Part shown: positions 45,830-59,625 of the stretch, piece after piece
How positions within the stretch are numbered: the stretch's first letter is position 1
Layout of the letters: every line of letters starts with the position of its first letter
Origin: Ochotona curzoniae
Lineage: Eukaryota > Chordata > Mammalia > Lagomorpha > Ochotonidae
Direction of reading: 5' to 3'
Length of the DNA stretch: 64,000 bases
Assembly: GCF_017591425.1 (NCBI RefSeq)
Contig: NW_024467120.1
Coordinates: forward strand, 11,904,001-11,968,000
Notes under the pieces: model-generated
The model's input: only the letters and a program-made list of their open reading frames with translations
Databases searched by the model: none
What the model was told of the DNA's origin: nothing
Position numbers and translations under genes: made by a program

Positions 45830-46310
45830 TTTATTTTTTAAAGATTTATTTATTTATGTATTTTGATGATTTTTACATAGTTGATTAGGATGATAAGGGA
45901 CAAGGGCTACAGAAAGGTGGATGAAACCATTCTTTTCACATTCTCTTTTTTTCCTTCCTGTAACTGGGGAAACAGGAGAGATAAGGGGAGAAGCTACACT
46001 CAGCCTCCCAAAGACCTCTGCACCCTGGGATGAGGGACAGCCACCCAACACCTCCCCTGGTTCCCAATGTGGAGCATGCTCCGAGGGTCGTACTCAAAAT
46101 GCTGTGATAGCTCAACAGCTTTCAATTACTGCCAATCTCGCCACTCCAAGCAGGATGAATCCACTGGTTGATATAGTCAAACTCGATTTACCCAGATAAT
46201 CACTGTCAACACTTGGCTGGGGTAGTTGATCAATTTGTTCTGTCCTCTATTATGGTACCAGGGAGACACCCAATATTTATGAAGCACTCAATATTTATGA
46301 CGGTTTTATT
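45830..46310. repeat. Unassigned repeat-like stretch
   Basis: Starts with an A/T-rich 'taaagatttatttatttatg' like a retroelement 3' end read backwards; includes a doubled 'ctcaatatttatga' at 46260-46300. Possibly an L1 fragment on the minus strand; not established. Confidence 0.3.
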
Positions 46311-46321
46311 ATAACAGCCCA

Positions 46322-46662
46322 GGGCCCAGCGCTGTAGTCTAATGAGTAAAGCCCTCGCCTTGCATGCACTGGGATCCGACATACCACCAGTTCTGTTCTT
46401 GGCGGGCCCGCTTCCCACCCAGCTCCCTGCTTGTGGCCTGGGAAAGCAGTGGAACATGGCCCAAAGCCTTGGGACCCTGCACTTGCATGGGAGGCCTGAA
46501 GGGGATTTCCTGGCTCTTGGCTTCGAATCGGTGCATCTCCAGCCTTTGCGGCCGCTTGGGGAGTGAGTGAATCAACAGAAAGAAGATATTCTTCTCTGTC
46601 TCTCCTCCTCTCTGTACGTGTGACTTTGTAATTAAAATATTAATAAATCTAAAAAATTTTTA
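46322..46662 (+). mobile_element. C-type SINE, full length with target-site duplication
   Basis: Head 'gggcccagcgctgtagtc', body 'cagctccctgcttgtggcct' and 'cttggggagtgagtgaatca', and an A/T-rich tail. The 9-mer aacagccca at 46313-46321 and 46663-46671 flanks it. Confidence 0.88.
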
Positions 46663-46884
46663 AACAGCCCAATGTTGACATGTACAGAGGCTACACTTCT
46701 GCACCGAAAACATTTATATATAGAAGGCATAGCCACTCAGAATATCCTGGGTGGCTGTGTAATTGTCCCTGACTCTGCAATAGATCAAGCATTACTTCCA
46801 AAATCTCTTGCAACTGCTAACCCCTTTGTCATCTGTAGAAGGATATTGTGACTCATGAAAGTCAGTGAACACAAGATTACAATT

Positions 46885-47300
46885 GATTGGATAACATTTT
46901 ATGAGAATAGGTGGATGGATGCCATTTGTGTAACTGACTGGATACCCTTTGTATGAGAACAGCAGAATGAATACCTTTTGTATAACTAATTGGACATAAT
47001 TCGCATGAGAACAGCTAAATGTGTACCATTGTATAACTAAATGGATACATTTGTGTGAGAACAGTTGAGTTGGCAACATGTGAATAAGAACATTTGGTGG
47101 AATATGCAAAAGAAAAATATAGAAACAGTTTATGGGTTTCGTTGATAAGCTCAATACTTCCTCCCTTATCCTATATGACCCTAAATATATAAAGTCTGAG
47201 GCCACTAATAAACTTCAGCTTTCAACCATCAGTAGGAGTCCACTTGAGTTATTATCAGCTCCAGGCACAAAGTCCATTGCTGCAGGACAGTGAGTGTCAT
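46885..47300 (+). repeat. LTR with a U3 tandem array
   Basis: Four imperfect units of about 51 bp (46885-47088; cores 'ggatacnnnttt' and 'atgagaacag') precede a TATA box 'aaatatataaagtctg' (about 47175) and 'aataaact' (about 47206). Tandem units upstream of a TATA box are typical of LTR U3 enhancers. No retroviral coding frames were seen. Confidence 0.5.
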
Positions 47301-47309
47301 CATCATCAT

Positions 47310-48029
47310 CTCTAATACCCAAAACCACCTGCTGGCAAGGAAGCCATCCTGGGAGAGTACTGCAAGTGTGCAAAAGCAAGGATAGCGTAAGAGGTTATGC
47401 AGGCTAATAGGTAATTAGATCCATGTACTTGGTAGAATGTGAAAAGGGAGAATTTCGTTCAAACTGTACAAGATGTTTGTTTCTCCCCAAAGGCCGTGCT
47501 TAGTAAGACTGAGGTGCAATCCCACGCCAAGCTTTTAGTTTTATCATGGGAATAACAAGGAAGCAATGACCCAGCCTTTCTGAGTATTTAGTTTCTTATG
47601 AAAAAAAAAGTTCCTCGACACACCCATCAAGCTTTTTGTTTTAATCTGAGCTAAGGAAACAGAATCACAAACCTGACCCTCTGATGAGTTTCGCCCCACC
47701 TCTCATTGATTGTTACCTATTACTTGGGTCACCAAAACTGCGCTTAAGAGACACCACTTCAAACATTTCCTTGGGTCTTTCTCTCTTGAAAACTTCCCTC
47801 GTGACAGGCAGGAGGTCTCTGACTTAAGAAATCTGTTTGCTCATTGATTTGTCCATGTGGAAATTCTTTCAATGTGAGACAGATCAGAGGTTACCTAGTC
47901 CCTTGGGAAAAGTTCCCCATAACAGTATCACCTGTATAATCCAGGCTTGAGATCACATGTCACACAACATACTTCAGATATGATGTTAGCTTTGCCTTCT
48001 CTCTTTCCCATGCTTTGTTTTTTGTACTT
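47310..48029. other. Intergenic spacer
   Basis: No gene or assignable repeat was seen. Confidence 0.4.
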
Positions 48030-48044
48030 AAAATTGATTCCCTG

Positions 48045-48370
48045 TGCCCGGCGCGGTGGCGCAGTGGTTAAGGTCCTCACCTTGCACGCCCGGGATCCCA
48101 TATGGGCGCCGGTTCTAATCCTGGCAGCCCCGCTTCCCTTCCAGCTCCCTGCCTGTGGCCTGGGAAAGCAGTCGAGGACGGCCCAAAGCTTTGGGACCCT
48201 GCACCCGCGTGGGAGACCCAGAAGAGTCTCCTGGCTTCGGATCGGCATAGCATCAGCCGTTGCGCTCACTTGGGGAGTGAATCATCGGACGGAAGATCTT
48301 CCTCTCTGTCTCTCCTCTCTGTATATCCGCCTTTCCAATAAAAAATAATAATAAAAATAAATCTTAAAAA
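48045..48370 (+). mobile_element. Young C-type SINE with 15-bp target-site duplication
   Basis: Head 'cccggcgcggtggcgcagtg', body 'gcctgggaaagcagtcgagg', 'tggcttcggatcggcatagc' and 'aatcatcggacggaagatct', tail 'tttccaataaaaaataat'. aaaattgattccctg flanks it at 48030-48044 and 48371-48385. The head looks little decayed, so this is one of the youngest inserts here. Confidence 0.95.
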
Positions 48371-48434
48371 AAAATTGATTCCCTGAGTTTAAGGCGTGGG
48401 ATCCAGAAAACACATTGGTCAGTGTGTTCTGTAG

Positions 48435-48752
48435 GTCTTTTATTGTCTTTTAAATTGGAATGTCAGACTGAGAGAGAAGCAAAGGGGAAGATCTTCCATC
48501 AGTTAATTTACTCCCCAAGTGGTCACAACAGCCAGAGCTGAACTGATCCAAAACTAGAAGCCAGGAGCTTCTTCCAAATTTCCCACACAAGTCCCATGGC
48601 CTTGGGCCATCCTCAACTGCTTTCCCAGGTCACAAACAGGGAGTTGGATGGGAGGTGGAGCTGCCGAAATTAGAACTGGCACCCATATATATGGGATCCT
48701 AGCACGTTCAGAGAGGACTTTTAGCAGCTAGGCCATGGTGCCGGGTCCAAGC
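48435..48752 (-). mobile_element. C-type SINE, reverse orientation
   Basis: 'gaagatcttccatcagttaa', 'ctgctttcccaggtcacaaa', 'ggagttggatgggaggtgg' and 'ggccatggtgccgggtcc'. Confidence 0.8.
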
Positions 48753-48759
48753 TCTGCCA

Positions 48760-49750
48760 TTCTTAACAAGCTCCTGACATCCTGTATTCTAAGACACTTA
48801 CTCCAGTTCCAGCAAGCATGTTCACATTCCATCCTGCCAGAAGAAAGGGGCAAAGAACATCCCAGGATCTGTGGAGATTGAAGAAGCTCAGGAAATAGTA
48901 CCTCAGATCTGTACCTTTGCACTTGAATCTGAAAACCCTTGCCGACAAGGGCTTTAGACTTTGACTATAATAAGCCAGCCGGAGACAGTCTCCAAAATGC
49001 AACTCAGCTGTCGGCTGTCACCACCCTAGGAATCTCCTGAACCAGAGGAGTTTACACTCATGTCACAGGCACTATATTACAAGCTGTCCAAGTATGAATT
49101 CTTAAGCCCTGGACCAGCTGGACAATTCCCAAGGAAGCTACCATTAGTACGTCTAGTTGGCACATCATTTCAAGAGGGAGAGAAATATGTGGCGCTGGCA
49201 GTTGTCAGGGTCCTTAAATTCAAATAAAACTATCGATGGCTAGGCAATCACCTGACATTTGTGGAAAATACATGCTCTAATTTTCCACATAGAAATGCGG
49301 CTTTTGTCCTAGAAGGGATTTCTGGTGTGCTAGAATTTGAATGCTGGCTTCTCGGCTATTCTGCCCCATCCTGCAAGGGAGACAGAAGGGTAGATGAAAG
49401 ACGGATAGAGGAATTCAGCGAGCAAGCTTTGAGTGACAGCTAGAGGCAGATCCTTACGATCTCTGCCCCCCACCATCAAGTCGCCATTCCCACACACATT
49501 TTTCTCCTTGATCTAGTTTTTGATGTTCTTATATCTTGTTACCAGCATTTACTCCAAAGTAAGAACCCATGTTCTTCCCTTCCACAGACCCTGCATGGCC
49601 AGGTTTCCTTGCTTCTCTTGGAGGACACATAACCACTTAGTTCCTCTTTCTCTTTTCCATTCTGTGTGTGTTGTGAACACACAACCCAGCATCTGCCCCC
49701 ACTGTCAACACTCAGAAAATATACACATAATAGATACATCTTAAAATCCA
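48760..49750. other. Intergenic spacer
   Basis: No gene recognised. Confidence 0.4.
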
Positions 49751-49754
49751 TTAG

Positions 49755-50000
49755 TGTGAGGCAGGCACTTAAGAGCGAAGACATCAGCACATTGCGGAGC
49801 CTTGGCATGATTCAAGTGCAACATCTGAATGCAGTGGTTGCCTAGGAGGGTCATAGACACACAACTGTAATGGTCGAAGTACCTGCAAGGAGAGCAGACC
49901 TAGACTCCCAGCTTCAGATGTCCCAACCCCTGCTGCTGCTGGCACTGGGGGATTAGCCAGCAGGTGCAAGGTGTCTCTCTTCCTTTTGAATACGTCAAAA
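49755..50000 (+). mobile_element. Old C-type SINE
   Basis: 'aggcacttaagagcgaagac' and 'ggggattagccagcaggtgc' with a 'tctctcttccttttgaa' end. Weak. Confidence 0.4.
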
Positions 50001-50129
50001 ATTTTTCTATAAGTAGTACGATTACAACTTCTACACGGATATTTATGAGGGAGCTAAGATGAAGTGATCACAGGAAACATCTTTGGGCAATGGTATAACG
50101 TGAGAACTGAGTGATACAGTGGCTTTTCA

Positions 50130-50283
50130 TTTTTTTTTTTTTTCTTTTTACAAATCGTCGTATATCACAAAAGCAGGGAACTGAAAGAGAACTGCAACAG
50201 CCAGGATATGAACCAGCACTCATATGGGATCCTGGTGCATACAAAGCAAGAATTTGCCTCTGAGGCAACAAGACTAGGTCCAT
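50130..50283 (-). mobile_element. C-type SINE, reverse, truncated
   Basis: 'aagcagggaactgaaagaga', 'agcactcatatgggatcctgg' and a terminal 'aggtcc'. Confidence 0.55.
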
Positions 50284-50364
50284 CACATAAGGTTTAGAAA
50301 AAAGAAAACGACCTGAGAGAAATGAAATGAAATTGCTAAAATTTATACAAATGAATCACCTGAG

Positions 50365-50660
50365 AACCTGGCACGATGGCTCAATTGGCTAAACCATCAG
50401 CTTGCAAGCGTGCGGATAACATAGGGGCATCAGTGCATGTAGAGTGCTGCACTTCCCACCCCAGCTCCCTGCTCATCACCTGGGAAAGCAGTAGAGAATG
50501 ACCCAAGGCCTTGGGAGAGCTGGAACAAGCTCCTGGTTTCAGATCAACTAGCTGCTGTCAAAGTAACCATTTAGACAGTAAACCACTGTACGGAAGATCT
50601 ATCCCTCCTACTACCTTTCCAATAAAAAATAGCTAAATCTTTAAAAGGAAAAAAAAAAAA
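50365..50660 (+). mobile_element. C-type SINE
   Basis: 'gaacctggcacgatggctc', 'cccagctccctgctcatcac', 'ctgggaaagcagtagagaat' and 'tttccaataaaaaatagct', then an A-run. Confidence 0.8.
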
Positions 50661-50664
50661 ACCT

Positions 50665-51395
50665 TGAATATCCAAGTCCCCATGTAAATGCAAAACAGCA
50701 CACCTCAGGAAGGGGCTGGGAGATTGCTCAGAGGAGCAGCTTCCTTGCTGTCGTAGTGAGATATTCAAGTAGTCCAGAAATCAAGCACACTGAGACTTCC
50801 CTATGAACACAGACATTCAGAAAAGCCTGGTGGAGGCGTCTTTGCTGATGTGGGATCAGACAGCAGCTAGTCAGCCAAAATGGAAACACCTGCTTCCAAG
50901 CAAAAGTAGCATTGCCTGTGCTCAACCTCCACCCTAACTTAGCCACGTGGACCAAAAACGGTGCACGAAAGCTTCCCTTACTCTACTGGCACAATGAATT
51001 CACGGCTGTGAATCTAGCACAAGTGGCAGCAATAAAAACTGAAATATCCATCCATTCTTAGACAGCCGTTCAGTTAGCAGCTTCTTCATGGTTACCAGTT
51101 CACAGCGTAGCAATAACAAGACAAATAGCTAACGCACTGCAATTGAAAAACCACAATTACATTTAGCATGACAGACATCATGAGTGCATAGAAAAGAAAA
51201 TCATTCTAAAAAAGCTGCCAGTTTTACTTTCTGGGCATGCTCAGCATCCTAAAAATGTTTTGAAGCAACCAAACAGGACAAGATATACCGCTTCTTAAGC
51301 CAAAAAATCATCCCAAATTAACCAACCAAAAATAATAAAGACATACAGTGACAAATGAGGAAATCTCTGAAGTCACAGCTGTTTTGAAGATGAAG
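50665..51395. other. Intergenic spacer
   Basis: No gene recognised; 3' flank of the leftward H3. Confidence 0.4.
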
Positions 51396-51399
51396 TGGT

Positions 51400-51415
51400 G
51401 GCTCTGAAAAGAGCC
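51400..51415 (-). promoter_or_regulatory. Histone 3' stem-loop of H3
   Basis: Minus strand GGCTCTTTTCAGAGCC, 39 nt after the stop. The downstream element differs from the other three H3 genes (accacttcatcttc on minus). Confidence 0.95.
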
Positions 51416-51454
51416 TTTGGATTTTCACGGTGCGGTGTTCCAGGGAAGGACGAC

Positions 51455-52060
<606 letters not shown>

Positions 52061-52524
52061 CAACTTTTTTGCCGCTCTTGTTCGTTTACTATGGTGATTG
52101 AACCGTAGCAGCCGTTAGAGAAGCATTTGATATTCAGTGCGAGTCTTCCGGGAATAGGCTTGGAACGCCTCGTGTCCCAGCTATTTTCCTGCGGATTTCT
52201 AGATTGCGGCAACTGCCACTCTAACACATCCCTGGGCTCCTGTCAAATGACAAAGGCCTTAGGAAATTCGGATCCGCCTAAAATAGCTCCGAACCCGACT
52301 TTTCCCAACAATTCTGGACTCCTGAAAGCCTCAACAGCCGTTCTCCTAGCTCGGTGACAACCTCCCGGACTCATGTTAGCTTAAACCTCTTTGTCTACCA
52401 CAGTGAAAACAGAAGCTGTCCCCAGCAGCTATGTTAAAGTTTCAGGACCTGTGGGGCGAAAACGAAGGGTTTTACTGCTACTTTAGACAGGCGGGATTGT
52501 ATGAACTGAACGAAAACATTTCTT

Positions 52525-52835
52525 GGTCCCGGCGCTGTGGCGCAGTGGTTAAGTCCTCGCCTTGCACATCCGGGATTCCATATGGGCGCCGGTTCTATCC
52601 CGGCAGCCCTGCCTCCCTTCCAGCTCCCTGCCTGTGGCCCGGGAAAGCAGTCGAGGAGGGCACAAAGCTTTGGGAACCTGCGCCCATGTGGGAGACCCGG
52701 AAGAGGCTCCTGGCTTCGGATCGGCATAGCATCGGCCGTTGCGCTTACTTGGGGAGTGAATCATCGGACGGAAGATCTTCCTGTCTCTCCTATCTGTATA
52801 TCTGCCTTACCAATAAAATAAATATTTTAAAAAAT
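52525..52835 (+). mobile_element. Young C-type SINE with target-site duplication
   Basis: Head 'ggtcccggcgctgtggcgca', body 'cccgggaaagcagtcgagga' and 'gaatcatcggacggaagatc', tail 'aataaaataaat'. catttctt flanks it at 52517-52524 and 52836-52843. It sits between H3 and the H2A 3' end. Confidence 0.92.
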
Positions 52836-52980
52836 CATTTCTTATGACGCCTTTGCCAGGGGTATGGCCTATTTGTTACCCACAAAAACTGGACACATAT
52901 CCTAACCTCAAATGTACAACATGAAGTATAGCACTCTTTAGAAATGACACGGCTAACAGCTCATCTCTGAAAACGTGGAT

Positions 52981-52996
52981 GGCTCTGAAAAGAGCC
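52981..52996 (-). promoter_or_regulatory. Histone 3' stem-loop of H2A
   Basis: Minus strand GGCTCTTTTCAGAGCC, 45 nt after the stop. The 3' UTR (aaacaaaacaaaaaaacc on plus) is A/C-rich and unlike that of the H2A at 4844. Confidence 0.95.
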
Positions 52997-53041
52997 TTTG
53001 GTTTGAAAACAAAACAAAAAAACCTTTACAGATCTTAGACT

Positions 53042-54211
<1,170 letters not shown>

Positions 54212-54240
54212 ACGCGTGCTTGGGCACAATTCACCCCAAA

Positions 54241-54256
54241 GGCTCTTTTCAGAGCC
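54241..54256 (+). promoter_or_regulatory. Histone 3' stem-loop of H2B
   Basis: GGCTCTTTTCAGAGCC with the ACCCCAAA leader, as in the other two H2B genes. Similarity to them fades within about 40 bp downstream. Confidence 0.95.
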
Positions 54257-54259
54257 ACC

Positions 54260-55050
54260 TACACAGCCTATGAAAGATCTGTGACATTGGTGTTTATGCA
54301 TACTGATTATAGGTAACTAACTGGCCACAGTTACTCCTTTTTACTGCTTTGGGGAGATACAGCATTCTGTCCCCAACCTGGTTCTGGTTACAAAAACTCC
54401 CTTCAGTAACAATGTGCCAGTGTTACTATACTTGAATTTAACACAATTGCTATCTGGTGAGCCATAATGTTTTGGACTCTTGCTCCTCTGTACTGTACCT
54501 GCATTGCTAGATTACTAAATTTCGTTTTGCTTTTAGCACAGAAGGGTATCATTACAAGGAATTACTGTCTAGTCATCTTTGTCACTTTTTATCGTGCAAT
54601 CCCTTACTACCTTCAGGATGGCCCCAGTATTTAGGTTTGAACTTATTTACACAAAAACACAACTGATGATGTGAAGGAGATTTCTAGTTTGTTTACTTTA
54701 TCAGCTGTGATGTGCTTTTTCTTGGTTTTCTCATTGGTATTGTACGTGCCTCCGCAGCAGATGACAGCGTGCTTTAACTGACTCAATTTTGGATTGCTGC
54801 ATATGCAGCAAATTCCCTATGCCTGCGATAATAAAGGCGTCATTTAATATCTTGTATATCGTTGTCGGATTCACTGTAGAAGTGGACATGGACTCTCGGC
54901 CAAAAAAAAAAAAAAAAGGTGGAGTCACAAGAAAATTTTAAAAACCTTTTTCCAGGTGTTAAAACTTACAAAAGCCTCTGCAAAACTCTTCCCAGAAAAA
55001 CCACGGCTCCAGCTAACTGAAAACGCCAGAACACGCCACCTTGTTTTCGG
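54260..55050. other. Intergenic spacer with an A16 run
   Basis: No gene recognised. An A-run at 54901-54917 follows 'ataataaaggcg' (about 54828), so the preceding sequence could be an unidentified retrocopy; there is no clear target-site duplication. Confidence 0.35.
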
Positions 55051-55058
55051 CGTATCAG

Positions 55059-55122
55059 ATTGGTAGCACTCGCATGCCTCATTTGCATGTGCGTCACAAG
55101 CTGGAGTTTGCCTCATTTGCAT
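55059..55122 (+). promoter_or_regulatory. Tandem octamers without a gene
   Basis: Two consensus octamers ATTTGCAT at 55081-55088 and 55115-55122, each inside the repeated 'gcctcatttgcatg', preceded by an inverted CCAAT at 55059-55063. This resembles an H2B promoter core, but no H2B or other gene follows. Confidence 0.5.
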
Positions 55123-55129
55123 GAGCGGA

Positions 55130-58100
55130 CCTGAATGAGAAGGACTTCAGATTTTTTATTATTCTTCTTGAAGTGTAAAAGCTGGGCCACATAGATAACT
55201 GGGTCCCCTTGAGCCAGTGTCCAGTCTTCTCTGCTTCTGAAAAGATTGCAACACTTGCACTTGCCTCCCCACTTTTTCATTTCTATACCATCTGAGGAAA
55301 CATCCTTGACCCCATCCCAGGGTCAGCATAACAATGACTACTAGAAATACTGGGTTCAAAGATGAGTGGATAATAATGTATTCTTGTTTGTAGCACATAG
55401 ATGATTATCTTACTGTGTTATACACATAATCACAAGACCCAAATCCCAGAAGAATCACAGGCAAAATATTCACCAGCACTTCTGTATTCATTTGGGTGAA
55501 ATCATTAACTGCTTGGAAGGGAATCAGCTCCAGATATTCCCAGGAGTGTTGCCAAGAACAAAAATACTTTGTTCAACTCTTCCGGTCCTATGCTAAGGAA
55601 AAGGGATGATTTACTTAACTGATAACTGAGCCTTACCAGGGACTATGTGTACTAGGGTTTTTTGTGGGTTTTTTTTTTTTTTTTATATGTAAAAATGAAT
55701 AGGATAATGTTAAAATATAGCTCATGAATAAGGAAGCTAAAACATAAAAGGAACCAAGCATTAAAGGGCAAAAGGGCAAGAATTATTTGTGAACTACCTG
55801 GTGAGTCACATGAAGCTGAACATATGTTCCCCCAAAATTCAAATGGGATAGGCAAGCAAAATAGTATGTAATAGCATGGGCCAGAAAAATGCAAAGTCTT
55901 ATCAAGACCAGAAAGACAAAAACATTCAGGGCCAGGGTTGCCTCTAGTGGGACAACTGGAGGATGAGCTTAGGTCAAAGCAGTTCTTGTTCATATCTATG
56001 ATGATAGCTCATTTGCCATTGGACTCACATATGGTTCTCCTGTTATCTATCCTTCATAACTGACCCATGATTTAGAATATTTTTATTTGCTTATACTCAA
56101 TTAAAAAACAATGCATAAATCTATTAATGAAAAAGTTACTTCACCTCCCTCACAAACATAACATCCATAAGCAATTAAATGGTGCTTGTATTAAAATTTT
56201 CATCACTCTTCACCTCCCAGAATTCTGTAAATATCCAGAAAAGACAGGTAGCGCTCTTTGCAAAATTGTTGCCAATATGCAAGACTTACTCATTTTGTAT
56301 GGCTCCTTCGTGTATTATTTTCCTTTCCTGCCAGGAGAAGGAACCTCCCACATGCATTGAAATGCTTCATTTTTGTCAACGGTAAATTCATTTAGACTTA
56401 TGCTACTTATTCATTAATCCATTCACTTGTTTAGATGAATTCAATATAAATAACTTAAAAACAAAATAGTCAGTGCAGCCATGGATTATGTAAAAGAATT
56501 AATCCGTAATCAGAACCAGAGGCAGGAAAAACATACTGCATGGGCCCTGTGCTCGTGTGTAACGCAGATTCTTTCACTAGCCCACAGGGCCTCCAAAACC
56601 AGCACCAAGCCACTGTCCAAGTACCAAAGACCAGTCCCGTTACTGCCACTAATACCCCCCTGTGACATTGTAGTTGATATTGCATTCTTGCATCACTTTT
56701 CATAGAATATGTTCTAACTGCAAGCTGACTGCCACCTCTCCAAGGACAAGTAGTGGGAATTTGCAGTGCTGAGCAGCCTGGCCACAAACAGACAGTCTCA
56801 CTGAGGGGATAAAATTGCAATACAAACCTACAGGCGCTAAGCAAGGACTACCTATGGAGATGTGGAAGCTGAATGTTTTACATGGAAAGAACCAGATAGA
56901 CCATCCCCTTGGAGACTCAGAAAAAAATTTCAAAGAGTTTGTACAGCTGGGTTGGGAAGAATAAAAGGCTGCAAAGTGAAAGTGACCAGATCAAGAAAGC
57001 AGGACCTTGTAAGCCACTCAAAGGACTTGGGCCTTTTACTCTGGGAGATGTCAGAGCACTGTTCCATCTGCTTGGCCCCTGACTGCATCCCATTCACCTG
57101 CTGTGTAAAAAGCAAGCCAGGCAGAAGCAGGTGGGAGAGGAGGATGCTGAGCAGGACAGCAGTGGGGAAGACTGCGTTCTGACATTGGTGCTAACAGGAC
57201 TCACTAATAGGTAGAGGGTGAAAGTTGAGGGGTGGGATGGAAAAAAAAAATGACTCCAAAGGGAAGAGTAAAATCACCAGTCACCATTTTCAAGAAGAGA
57301 AACTGGTTTTGTGAGAAGTGATGGCAGAAATTCTGTGTGAGACCTGTTTAAGTCAGAAGTGAAAGTAATTCAGACCCTCAAGCAGAGACTTGCGCCAAGG
57401 AGCAGCGCCTCTGACTCTGCAGTTCAAAGCCTGTGGTTTAGGTTTCCACACAACTACAGTATCTCCACAGCTATAAGAAAACATGAGTTTAACAGTATCA
57501 CCTGTTCATGTTCAAGTCTACCTTCTCAGATCTGGAGCTAGTAAGGTGCACAGAAAGACCAAACTGTTACAAGATTCATCAGCTGAGGTGCCTGAGAACT
57601 TTCTGGAATTGCATTAAAATATGTGGAAGAGTGAGTGATTGTCAGGAAGGCTCAAACTTCAACAAAAATCAATTATCTGACTAAGAATTCCAATGTCATG
57701 ACCCATTTGCTTAGTAAGGACATTTTTGCACAATTCTGAATTAGGAATAATACCCGTTCTGATTCTAAGGATTATAGACGAAATGAATGACTAGAAAAAG
57801 CACTGCTAAACCAACAGCCATCAATTCACATGCCACATTTCTTATTCCCCTGACCTAGCATCCAGTCGGCACACTGCCTCTCTTCATTATCAGCCTTCCT
57901 TTCTAAGATATCTCACCTGATAGTGTTGTTAGTCTCCTGACAGTTTTACTCTGACAATTGGTAACATTGTTAAGATCCCAGACCTGTTCCCTGATACAGT
58001 TTCCTACATCCAACTGACTAGCCCTTAAACATGTTAGAGACATCTCAAACTCCCTGGTACCCAAGGCTTGCTCCTTATTAGCTCCGGACCTTGCTCCTTC

Positions 58101-58390
58101 CCTGTTCCTCCCACACTTTAGCAATTGGTATGTACGTGGGTTCCATGTCATCCAAATCATTCGTGAATATTCTCCATTTCCTACCCTTACTAGCTCAGAA
58201 AACCATCAACTCTTCTTTGAAAATACACACAAAATCCACAGGCTAAATTAACACAAGGATCAATAGCTCTCAGATCTCTGGCCTCCTAAATGGTTTCGCT
58301 GCTCCTGCTGTCCATGCTCCATCATTCAGAGAAGAAGGATGTTTTCAAATTTACATCAGCTCTGGTCAGGCTTCTGCTCTGAACCCTTCG
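55130..58390. other. Intergenic spacer
   Basis: No gene, RNA or confident repeat was seen. A T-run lies at about 55660-55684 and an A-run at about 57240-57250. Confidence 0.4.
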
Positions 58391-58394
58391 GTCA

Positions 58395-58730
58395 TTCCCA
58401 CCCACTCAAAGCTAAACCCATGTCCATATTCTGGCTGCAAGGCCTCAGAACAACCTACACCTGTCCTTGAACCCCAATCTCCAGGTCTTTCCTATTTGGT
58501 CTTCCGTTTGGACTATTCCTCCAGATCTTTCCCAACCGTCACTTCATCAATAAAGCTTTCCATGGTCCTATCATCTCCTCTTCCCCCTTTCCACCTTCAC
58601 CTTAAAGCCTACTCCTGCTTGTCGGGGGACCTTAAAGAGCTCACGCCACCTAACACAGATATTACTTATTTACAATTACTCCACGCTCCGTTTATACACT
58701 GATATAAAAATATTGCCCTGTTTAATTTCA
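58395..58730 (+). mobile_element. L2-like LINE 3' fragment
   Basis: 'ggactattcctccagatctt', 'gtcacttcatcaataaagct' and 'ttccatggtcc' resemble the conserved 3' part of ancient L2 elements. Diverged, no coding frame. Confidence 0.4.
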
Positions 58731-58734
58731 TTCA

Positions 58735-59460
58735 TTGCTGTTGTTACCGAAGATTCAGGTCCTTGTCAACAATGTCCAGTAAGAACAACCAGTACAAGAT
58801 TAGAGGATACAGACTTAAATCAGTAGATGAGGCACCAGGCAGCCAGTGTTCTTCCGAATGAGCGTGGCTCGGGGGTTTTTACAAGCTACAAAGGCGCTGA
58901 GTTCTCGCCTGTAATGAGAAGTGGAGAGCATTGTTTCCAGGGTCGCCGCCCTGACGCCAATTTGTCTCAAGTCTTGGCAATGCATCCCACTTCTGCCATT
59001 AAGACATATGGCTGTTCGTTTGAGCCCGCGAAGGATAACAGATGTACGGGATACCGGTGCCCCCGCGCGGCAGCCTGCAACAGAACCCGTCTTCTGTCTG
59101 GAATAGCATGAGGAAGAAAACGAGGGTGATCCTCCATGCTTAACGAGGCGCTGTTCTACCGAAACAGCAAGCTGCCAAGCACAGTTCGTCTGGATTTGTA
59201 CTGAGAAATCCCTAATTATCTCTAACTTGGCACTAAGTTAACACGAAAGTTTGAAGTGGCTTATCTGTACTGTGCACCTGGTTAAAACCACGGTCTTCAG
59301 ACACCTGCGCAGTCTAGTTTTTGCAGAATGAGTACAAATTGATGCTACCATGGCGTTAAATGCGGATTACATACCTAATTCAATAATCACCGCTTAAACA
59401 ACAGCTGCCTTCTAATAGCCTGAAATAACCTGACTCCCTGCTATTTCCGTAACAAAGTAC
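58735..59460. other. Intergenic spacer
   Basis: No gene recognised. Confidence 0.4.
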
Positions 59461-59489
59461 ATAATAACTGACACGGTATAGAAACCAGA

Positions 59490-59625
59490 TTGCGACGCGC
59501 GTGCTGTTCCCTCCCCGAGCACCCAGATACTGAGCTATGGCGGCGGGAACCAACCAGCTCCTACCGTCCCTCATACCGCTTTGTTCCCTGTTCCCGCCAT
59601 TTTGAGGGCTGCAATATTGCGGAAC
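59490..59625. promoter_or_regulatory. CpG-containing E2F/YY1-like element
   Basis: atggcggcgggaac (59537-59550) and gttcccgccat (59590-59600) form an inverted pair of YY1 (ATGGCGG) plus E2F (TTCCCGCC) type sites, in otherwise AT-rich DNA downstream of H4. It could be a promoter of an unrecognised transcript. Confidence 0.35.

Noticed and set aside
46885..47088. CRISPR-like regular repeats
   Set aside because: Units are contiguous and degenerate with no unique spacers, in a mammalian genome; they are LTR-type tandem repeats.
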